In this document: positions 1-5,141 of the stretch, one piece after another | Position numbering within the stretch: position 1 is the first letter of the stretch | Layout of the letters: the number at the start of each line of letters is the position of its first letter | Assembly: GCA_027008965.1 (NCBI GenBank) | Contig: JALVDN010000173.1 | Span: forward strand, 1 to 11,073 | Source: Flavobacteriales bacterium | GTDB taxonomy: Bacteria; Bacteroidota; Bacteroidia; Flavobacteriales; Flavobacteriaceae | Reading direction: 5' to 3' | Length of the DNA stretch: 11,073 bases | Translations under genes and position numbers: made by a program | Notes under the pieces: generated by a model | The model's input: the letters and a program-made list of their open reading frames with translations, nothing else | Database searches by the model: none | What the model was told of the DNA's origin: nothing

Positions 1-46
1 AATTCCTGCTTGCCAAGTATAATTGTTCAAAAATATTTTTCATCAT
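1..46 (-). CDS. sufD: Probable start of SufD, Fe-S assembly scaffold partner (partial, cut by window edge)
   Basis: An ATG at 46-44 overlaps the sufC stop codon (ATGA arrangement) and opens a frame with no stop to the window edge. It reads MMKNIFEQLYLASRN; the second ATG at 43-41 is an equally possible start. The overlap suggests translational coupling to sufC. In Bacteroidota the usual order is sufB-sufC-sufD-sufS, and SufD forms the SufBC2D scaffold with the two proteins encoded just upstream. Only 15 residues are visible, so the identity rests on gene order and coupling rather than on recognisable sequence. Confidence 0.5.
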   Translation of the reverse strand, partial: MMKNIFEQLYLASRN

Positions 47-819
47 GCTTCGGTTTTTTGTTCTTCCAACCATTGATAGCCTTTTTTCTCCAATTCCAAG
101 GCCAGATTCTTATCTCCCGATTTGACAATACGTCCGTCATACATCACGTGCACATAATCGGGTTGCACAAAATCCAACAAACGTTGGTAGTGTGTGATAA
201 GAATTTGAGCATTATTTTCATTATGCAGTTTTTTCACGCCTTCCGCCACGGCTTTCAAGGCGTCAATATCCAATCCCGAGTCGGTTTCATCCAAGATGGC
301 CAAATCGGGTTGGAGTAGAGCCATTTGAAAAATTTCGTTTCTTTTTTTCTCACCACCCGAGAAGTTTTCATTGACGTTACGATTGGCCAATTTTTCGGGC
401 AATCCGATTTCTTTTATTTTCTCGCGATAATATTTGAGGAATTCACCCGGTTTCATGGGCTTTTTCCCTTCATATTCGGCTTTGGCTTCCAGGGCGGCTT
501 TCATGAAGTTAATCATGCTCACACCCGGAATTTCAACCGGATATTGGAATCCCAAGAATAATCCGGCCAAAGCACGTTCATTGGGGTCCATGTCCAATAA
601 ATCTTTGCCTTTGAAAAGAACTTGGCCTTGCGTTACTTCATACCCGTCTCTTCCGGCTAAAACATAGGCCAACGTACTTTTACCCGAACCGTTAGGCCCC
701 ATGATAGCATGAATTTCGCCGGGATATACAGTCAAATTGAGTCCTTTCAATATTTCTTTGTCGCCTACTTTAACGTGCAGGTCTTTGATTTCTAATAATG
801 GTTGTTTATTCTTTGTCAT
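43..819 (-). CDS. sufC: SufC, ATPase of the SufBCD Fe-S cluster assembly complex
   Basis: A 258-residue cytoplasmic ABC-type ATPase, the usual family length. Visible motifs are Walker A GPNGSGKST at 41-49, the Q-loop glutamine at 92 (FQYP), the signature SGGEKKR at 154-160, Walker B LAILDETDSGLD at about 173-184 with the SufC-typical DETDSGLD, and the H-loop histidine at 210 (ITHYQR). SufC has no membrane domain. It binds SufB and SufD, and its ATP hydrolysis drives conformational change in the scaffold on which [Fe-S] clusters are built. The gene lies 28 nt after sufB on the same strand and overlaps the next frame (probably sufD) by ATGA. It is most likely transcribed from the promoter upstream of sufB. 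Identification is firm; I see no anomalies. Confidence 0.97.
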   Translation of the reverse strand: MTKNKQPLLEIKDLHVKVGDKEILKGLNLTVYPGEIHAIMGPNGSGKSTLAYVLAGRDGYEVTQGQVLFKGKDLLDMDPNERALAGLFLGFQYPVEIPGVSMINFMKAALEAKAEYEGKKPMKPGEFLKYYREKIKEIGLPEKLANRNVNENFSGGEKKRNEIFQMALLQPDLAILDETDSGLDIDALKAVAEGVKKLHNENNAQILITHYQRLLDFVQPDYVHVMYDGRIVKSGDKNLALELEKKGYQWLEEQKTEA

Positions 820-847
820 GTTTCCTTGTTTTTTTATTCATAAAATA

Positions 848-2311
848 TTATCCGACACTTCCTTCCAGACTGATAGCCAATAGTTTTTGTGCTTCCACGG
901 CAAACTCCATGGGGAGTTGTTTCAACACTTCTTTGGCATAACCGTTTACAATCATGCTCACGGCCGATTCCTCATCTATTCCTCTTTGCTGCAAGTAGAA
1001 GAGCTGGTCTTCCGATATTTTGGAAGTAGTGGCCTCATGTTCCACTACAGCCGTAGGGTTTTGCACTTCAATATAAGGGAATGTATGCGCACCGCATTGG
1101 TCGCCAATGAGCATGGAATCGCATTGCGAGAAGTTTCTTGCGTTTTCCGCACCGGGTTTGATATCCACCAAACCTCTGTAGGAATTATTGCTCTTTCCGG
1201 CGGAAATTCCCTTAGAAATGATGGTGCTTTTGGTGTTTTTTCCGATATGAATCATTTTGGTTCCCGTGTCGGCTTGTTGGTGATTGTTGGTCACGGCAAC
1301 AGAATAAAACTCGGCTACCGAATCATCGCCTTTCAAAATGGTGGAAGGATATTTCCATGTGATGGCCGAGCCGGTCTCCACTTGTGTCCATGAAATTTTA
1401 GAGCGGTCGCCTTTGCAAATGCCGCGTTTGGTCACGAAGTTGAAAATACCGCCTTTTCCTTCTTTATCACCGGGAAACCAGTTTTGCACGGTGGAATATT
1501 TGATTTCGGCATCATCATGTGCAATGAGTTCCACCACGGCGGCATGCAGTTGATTTTCATCCCGTTGCGGAGCCGTACAGCCTTCCAAATAACTAACATA
1601 TCCTTTTTCCTCCACAATGATCAGTGTTCTTTCAAACTGGCCGGTTCCGCGTGCGTTGATGCGGAAATAACTGGAAAGCTCCATGGGCGAACGAACACCT
1701 TTCGGGATATAAACAAACGAACCGTCAGTGAATACCGCCGAGTTCAATGCCGCGTAATAATTGTCTCCCGGCGGAACAACACTTCCCAAATATTTTTTCA
1801 CCAAATCGGGATAATCCCTGATGGCTTCACTGATGGGACAAAAAATAATGCCGTGTTTTTTCAATTCTTTCTCAAAGGTGGTTTTCACCGAAACACTGTC
1901 AAAAACCGCATCCACGGCTACGCCTGCCAAAACTTTTTGTTCTTCCAATGGAATGCCCAGTTTTTCATAGGTTTCCAAAATTTCAGGCGGCACTTCGTCC
2001 AAACTGTTGTATTTGGGGAGATTTTTGGGCCGTGCATAATATATCAATTCCTGAAAATCAATTTCGGGAAGTTTCAAATGCGGCCATGTCGGCGGTTCCA
2101 TTTTTTTCCAAATCTCATATGCTTTCAACCGAAATTCCAAAACCCATTCGGGTTCATTGCGTATTTCGGAAATTTTACGGATAATATCTTCATTCAAACC
2201 TTTTGGAAAATATTCGGTTTCAATTTCGGTTTCAAATCCATATTCATAATCCTTTTCAGTGACTTCTTTCAGAATTTGATCCTGTTCTTCTATGCGTTCT
2301 TTTTCTCCCAT
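848..2311 (-). CDS. sufB: SufB, scaffold subunit for Fe-S cluster assembly
   Basis: A 487-residue SufB with the family's C-terminal beta-helix core. Motifs include FTDGSFVYIPKGVRSPMELS, the SAGKSNNSYRG segment and the closing QLPMEFAVEAQKLL. The cluster-assembly cysteine is C397 in NFSQCDSMLIGDQCG. H425 and E426 follow in VVEHEATTS. Spacing matches E. coli C405, H433 and E434, so the sulfur-accepting and cluster-binding residues are present. The frame is open upstream to an ATG at 2347, but that ATG lies upstream of the -7 promoter element (2344-2337) and would add an unrelated hydrophobic peptide. I therefore take the ATG at 2311, giving MGEKERIEEQ. It is the first gene of the suf operon, divergent from feoA, and probably iron- or redox-responsive. 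Identity is firm and the start choice is strong. Confidence 0.96.
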   Translation of the reverse strand: MGEKERIEEQDQILKEVTEKDYEYGFETEIETEYFPKGLNEDIIRKISEIRNEPEWVLEFRLKAYEIWKKMEPPTWPHLKLPEIDFQELIYYARPKNLPKYNSLDEVPPEILETYEKLGIPLEEQKVLAGVAVDAVFDSVSVKTTFEKELKKHGIIFCPISEAIRDYPDLVKKYLGSVVPPGDNYYAALNSAVFTDGSFVYIPKGVRSPMELSSYFRINARGTGQFERTLIIVEEKGYVSYLEGCTAPQRDENQLHAAVVELIAHDDAEIKYSTVQNWFPGDKEGKGGIFNFVTKRGICKGDRSKISWTQVETGSAITWKYPSTILKGDDSVAEFYSVAVTNNHQQADTGTKMIHIGKNTKSTIISKGISAGKSNNSYRGLVDIKPGAENARNFSQCDSMLIGDQCGAHTFPYIEVQNPTAVVEHEATTSKISEDQLFYLQQRGIDEESAVSMIVNGYAKEVLKQLPMEFAVEAQKLLAISLEGSVG

Positions 2312-2336
2312 TTTGAGCAAACTTTTATTTACAAGA

Positions 2337-2344
2337 CAAAAATA
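2337..2344 (-). promoter_or_regulatory. Bacteroidota-type -7 promoter element for the suf operon
   Basis: On the minus strand this is TATTTTTG, an exact match to the Bacteroidota -7 consensus TAnnTTTG. Transcription would start near 2331, leaving about 20 nt of leader before the sufB ATG at 2311. I see no clear -33 TTG at the usual distance. Its position rules out the more upstream in-frame ATG of sufB. Confidence 0.7.
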
Positions 2345-2356
2345 CAAAAAAATTCA

Positions 2357-2379
2357 TTATTTAAAATCATTCTAAATAA
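2357..2379. promoter_or_regulatory. 23-bp dyad, candidate shared Fur-like operator of suf and feo
   Basis: An 11-1-11 inverted repeat, TTATTTAAAAT / C / ATTCTAAATAA, pairs at 10 of 11 positions. Its centre (2368) lies 23 bp from the feo -7 element and 24 bp from the suf -7 element. It therefore covers the -33 region of both divergent promoters. The geometry suits a dimeric repressor acting on both iron-related operons. Fur is the natural candidate because feo is a classic Fur target, but no regulator is encoded here and the assignment is inference. Confidence 0.55.
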
Positions 2380-2390
2380 AAGAAAAAATT

Positions 2391-2398
2391 TATATTTG
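2391..2398 (+). promoter_or_regulatory. Bacteroidota-type -7 promoter element for the feo operon
   Basis: TATATTTG matches TAnnTTTG exactly and lies 24 nt before the feoA ATG. This implies a start site near 2404 and a leader of roughly 20 nt. There is no obvious -33 TTG; the equivalent region is occupied by the dyad at 2357-2379, consistent with a regulated promoter. Confidence 0.7.
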
Positions 2399-2422
2399 CA
2401 TCAGAAAAATTTATAGTTCATC

Positions 2423-2677
2423 ATGCCTTATTTATCGGAACTTAAGCCCGGAGAACAAGCCATTATCATAGCGGATGAGCATCTACCCGTGAAGGCGATG
2501 GAACTCGGATTGATGAAAGGAAGTTTAATCAGGCTCAAAAAGAAAAATCCCAAAATCGGAATGGCTTTGGTGGAAATCAACGGGCAGTCCTTGGCGTTGG
2601 ACTACGGACTGGCATCCCAAATTGAAGTTAGTAGCAATGGAAAAAAAGAAAACTCTCCGGATAGCACTGATAGGTAA
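2423..2677 (+). CDS. feoA: FeoA, small SH3-like component of ferrous iron uptake
   Basis: An 84-residue protein opening MPYLSELKPGEQAIII, the typical FeoA start. It continues with MELGLMKGSLIRLKKK and an alternating hydrophobic pattern (ALVEINGQSLALDYGLA) that matches the SH3-like beta barrel of the family. FeoA is a cytoplasmic accessory protein thought to interact with FeoB and support Fe2+ uptake. It is the first gene of the operon, and its last 13 codons overlap the start of feoB by 41 nt. The extra C-terminal tail (about residues 70-84, charged and serine-rich) is encoded in this overlap and is probably not part of the fold. Many other Bacteroidota carry a fused FeoA-FeoB; here they are separate frames. 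Identity is good. Confidence 0.93.
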   Translation: MPYLSELKPGEQAIIIADEHLPVKAMELGLMKGSLIRLKKKNPKIGMALVEINGQSLALDYGLASQIEVSSNGKKENSPDSTDR

Positions 2678-4652
2678 TCCGAATGTAGGGAAAACCACGG
2701 TTTTCAATCTGCTTACGGGTCTACATCAACAAACCGGAAATTATCCCGGCACTACCGTAGTTCAAAAAAAAGGCAAAATCAAAGTTAACGGATTCACATT
2801 GGAATTGATAGACTTGCCCGGCACTGAAAGTCTGCATCCACATTCTCCCGATGAACAAGTCAGTTTGAAAGAAATCATCCGGTATCCCGAAAACATTGAC
2901 GGTATTTTCTACATCGCCGACGTGGAAAGTCTGAAAAAAAACCTGTTGCTACTCACGCAAATTATGGATTTAGGCATTCCCGTCATCATGATATTAAACA
3001 AAGCCGATAAACTCAAGAAAAAAGGTATTCAAATTGACATGGAAGAATTAAAAAAAACCTTGGGTATCCCGGTGATTTTATATTCTTCCGTCAAACCCGA
3101 AGGGAATTTAATTCAAAAAATAAAACCTTATTTAAAAAAATTAAACAAGTGTAAAGGCAGACGAATATTCAGTGAAATCAACCTTAAAGAAGAACTCAAA
3201 AAACATTTTCCGGCCATTGATGATAAGCTTTTGAATTATTCATTATTCCTGCATTACACCGAACAAGTCCCTTGTTCATTACTTGAAATGACAAATCACC
3301 CCGGCAAAGAAGAAAAAAAACAATTGCTAAAGAAAGAAACCGTCAAACGTTACATCTGGATTAACAAAGTGCTGAAAAATTTCTACACTCAAAATCTTTC
3401 CGAGCGAAAAGATTTCACCGGAATGGCCGATAAAATATTGCTTCACCCCGTGTGGGGATATTTGGTTTTCTTTTTCATCATGTTTTTGATGTTTCAGTCT
3501 ATCTATCATTTGGCCAATCTTCCCATGGAATTGATTGATCATATTTTCGGCGAGCTTTCCAATTGGTTACAACATAAACTACCTTCCAACAAACTAACCG
3601 ACCTACTCATAAATGGAGTGATAAGCGGAGTAGCAGGCGTTTTGATTTTTGTCCCGCAAATCACCTTGTTGTTTTTGTTTGTTCTGCTTATGGATAAAAC
3701 GGGCTATATGAGCCGCGTGGTCTATTTGACCGACCGTTGGATGCGCCCTTTCGGAATGTCCGGAAAAAGTTTGGTTCCTTTGATTTCCGGAACGGCTTGT
3801 GCAGTCCCGGCCATTCTTTCCACACGCACCATAGAAAACAGTCGTCAAAGGTTGATCACATTGCTCACCGTTCCGTTCACCACGTGTTCCGCCCGCTTGC
3901 CGGTTTATACCATAATTATTGCTCTTGTCATTCCTAATAAATTCTTATTCGGTTGGATAGGTCTGCAAGGACTAACCCTGTTTTTCCTGTATACGCTCGG
4001 TTTTGCGGCCGCCTTGGCATTCGGAGCATTACTTCACCGTTTTCTTCCCGGCCAAAAAACCACACCGCTTTTGATGCTCATGCCCGACTATCAATGGCCT
4101 TCATTCAAAGGATTGCTGATTGAATGGTGGGACAAAGTCAGCGCTTTTATCTTTGGGGCCGGAAAAATCATCGTTCTGTTTTCAATCATCCTTTGGTTTT
4201 TGGGCACACACGGCATCAAAGATGATAAAATATTAGCCTATCCGGTGCCATTGGAAGATTCCTATCTCGGAAATTTCGGAAAAAAGATAGAACCCGTTTT
4301 CCGCCCCCTCGGCTTCGATTGGAAAATAGACGTTGCCGTATTGAGCAGTTTTGCCGCCAGGGAAATTTTCATCGGAACACTTTCCACCATCTACTCGGTT
4401 GAAGATGACAGCGAAAAAACCATCATTGAAAAACTGCGTACGGAAATCCATCCCGCCACCGGCCGTCCCGTTTTCAACCTGGCCACCGGCTGGGCCATCC
4501 TCATTTTCTATGCTTTCGCCCTGCAATGTATGAGCACCTTGGCCGTCATCAAACAGGAAACCGGAAGTTGGGCCTACACCTTGGGCATCTTTTTATTCAT
4601 GGGCCTGCTGGCCTATATTTCAGCCATGACCGTATATCAAATTTTAAAATAA
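2637..4652 (+). CDS. feoB: FeoB, GTP-dependent ferrous iron transporter of the inner membrane
   Basis: A 671-residue FeoB. The N-terminal G domain shows G1 GNPNVGKTT at 13-21, the G2 threonine region GNYPGTT at 34-40, G3 DLPG at 59-62 and G4 NKAD at 121-124. A helical linker follows, then the polytopic membrane part from about residue 275. Both gate regions are present: SGTACAVPAIL (C388) and CSARLPVY (C417). A C-terminal AAREIFIGTLSTIY and ALQCMSTLA (C631) follow. The cysteines thought to line the Fe2+ path are thus conserved. A TTG at 2622 is in frame, but the ATG at 2637 starts directly before the G domain (MEKKKTLRIALIG), so I chose it. It overlaps feoA by 41 nt and shares one base with the next small gene. 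The G4 NKAD looks like ordinary small GTPases rather than the NMMD-like form common in FeoB. Confidence 0.97.
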   Translation: MEKKKTLRIALIGNPNVGKTTVFNLLTGLHQQTGNYPGTTVVQKKGKIKVNGFTLELIDLPGTESLHPHSPDEQVSLKEIIRYPENIDGIFYIADVESLKKNLLLLTQIMDLGIPVIMILNKADKLKKKGIQIDMEELKKTLGIPVILYSSVKPEGNLIQKIKPYLKKLNKCKGRRIFSEINLKEELKKHFPAIDDKLLNYSLFLHYTEQVPCSLLEMTNHPGKEEKKQLLKKETVKRYIWINKVLKNFYTQNLSERKDFTGMADKILLHPVWGYLVFFFIMFLMFQSIYHLANLPMELIDHIFGELSNWLQHKLPSNKLTDLLINGVISGVAGVLIFVPQITLLFLFVLLMDKTGYMSRVVYLTDRWMRPFGMSGKSLVPLISGTACAVPAILSTRTIENSRQRLITLLTVPFTTCSARLPVYTIIIALVIPNKFLFGWIGLQGLTLFFLYTLGFAAALAFGALLHRFLPGQKTTPLLMLMPDYQWPSFKGLLIEWWDKVSAFIFGAGKIIVLFSIILWFLGTHGIKDDKILAYPVPLEDSYLGNFGKKIEPVFRPLGFDWKIDVAVLSSFAAREIFIGTLSTIYSVEDDSEKTIIEKLRTEIHPATGRPVFNLATGWAILIFYAFALQCMSTLAVIKQETGSWAYTLGIFLFMGLLAYISAMTVYQILK

Positions 4653-4771
4653 TGGAAAATCTGATCGTTTACATCATAGTGATTTCAGCTCTGGTTTTAC
4701 TCCTTAAAACCTTACGCAAAAAAGACACATGCGACGCGTGTAAAAAATCTTCTCCTTCACGAAAAAAATAA
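4652..4771 (+). CDS. FeoB-associated small Cys-containing membrane protein
   Basis: A 39-residue protein whose ATG shares its A with the feoB stop (TAATG), so translation is probably coupled. Residues about 4-19 (LIVYIIVISALVLLLK) form a single membrane segment. A basic stretch follows, then TCDAC at 26-30, a CxxC pair, and a lysine/serine-rich tail. This layout, one helix then a cysteine pair, matches the FeoB-associated Cys-rich membrane proteins found after feoB in many Bacteroidota and Firmicutes. Such proteins are proposed to help FeoB function, with an unproven mechanism. It has only one CxxC and is at the short end for the group. The same frame is open upstream to 4526 inside feoB, but that part is a shadow and the TAATG junction marks the real start. 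Confidence 0.75.
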   Translation: MENLIVYIIVISALVLLLKTLRKKDTCDACKKSSPSRKK

Positions 4772-4779
4772 ATTTTTCT

Positions 4780-4936
4780 CGGGCGCCTTTTGGCGTGCTC
4801 CGTTTAAATCTTTTTCGGCTCAGCCTGCGGATGTAATGTTGGCCTGCGGGGTCTCCCGGCATTCGCCGGCGAGCCTCCTCGTCCAAACATCCGCTCGGCT
4901 TCGCCTTCAAAAGGATACCACTTCGCCCGCCGGCGC
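4780..4936. repeat. GC-rich, highly structured non-coding element (possible interspersed repeat)
   Basis: By hand count this block is about 60% G+C, against very AT-rich flanks, and it has sharp edges. CGGGCG at 4780-4785 is matched by its inverse CGCCCG at 4924-4929. A short hairpin CGCC-TTTT-GGCG lies at 4784-4795. A long nested stem spans 4817-4905 with pairs GGC/GCC, AGCC/GGCT, GCGGATGT/ACATCCGC (4827-4834 with 4887-4894), TTGG/CCAA, CTC/GAG, and a tip CCGGC-ATTC-GCCGG (4856-4869). About 27 base pairs are interrupted by small loops. GCCTGCGG occurs twice (4823, 4842). It resembles GC-rich intergenic elements I recall from flavobacterial genomes, but only one copy is in this window, so repeat status is inference. 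It might also act as a 3' end structure for feo. No convincing protein is encoded. Confidence 0.5.
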
Positions 4937-5141
4937 AATTTATTTCAAACAAACCGGAAATAGAATTATAAAACAATTAAACAATTATTTTTACCGTCAA
5001 ATGATTAAATCGTTCTTATCATTTGTTTAACCAGCTTGTAATTTCATCAAATCATTTTTGATTTACTTGGCATTTTTCAATATAATGAATATATTCACCT
5101 TTAATTAAACATTCGGCTTTGTTTTTGTTTAAAATGGTTCC
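4937..5141. promoter_or_regulatory. AT-rich upstream region of the sensor kinase with three dyads
   Basis: No gene is visible here. There are three perfect inverted repeats. CAAATGAT at 4998-5005 pairs with ATCATTTG at 5018-5025. AAATCA-TTTT-TGATTT spans 5049-5064. The 12-bp palindrome TGAATATATTCA is at 5086-5097. AAACAATT is directly repeated at 4971-4986. I found no exact TAnnTTTG element, so the promoter for the kinase operon is not located. Short dyads arise easily in AT-rich DNA, so function is uncertain. Confidence 0.3.

Noticed and set aside
2312..2347. Upstream in-frame ATG of sufB at 2347, adding 12 residues
   Set aside because: It lies upstream of the -7 promoter element at 2344-2337, so it would not be on the transcript, and the added residues are unlike SufB.
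1484..2416. 310-residue open frame on the plus strand opposite sufB
   Set aside because: Antisense shadow of sufB, rich in Phe, His and Asn, running through the promoter region; the sufB frame has all family motifs.
2622..2636. TTG start for feoB
   Set aside because: The ATG at 2637 directly precedes the G domain and gives the normal FeoB start; the TTG adds only five residues inside feoA.
4761..4778. GAAAAA/TTTTTC hairpin at the end of the feo operon as an intrinsic terminator
   Set aside because: The stem has only A-T pairs apart from one G-C and no T-run after it; too weak to call.
4704..5030. Two opposing small open frames (4704-4976 minus, 4836-5030 plus) across the GC-rich block
   Set aside because: Their sequences have no recognisable family or fold, they follow the hairpin-rich DNA, and stops are merely rarer in GC-rich sequence.
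4772..5141. tRNA, riboswitch or known small RNA in the largest gap
   Set aside because: No cloverleaf, T-loop motif or recognisable riboswitch core could be found; the GC-rich structure is reported only as an unassigned element.
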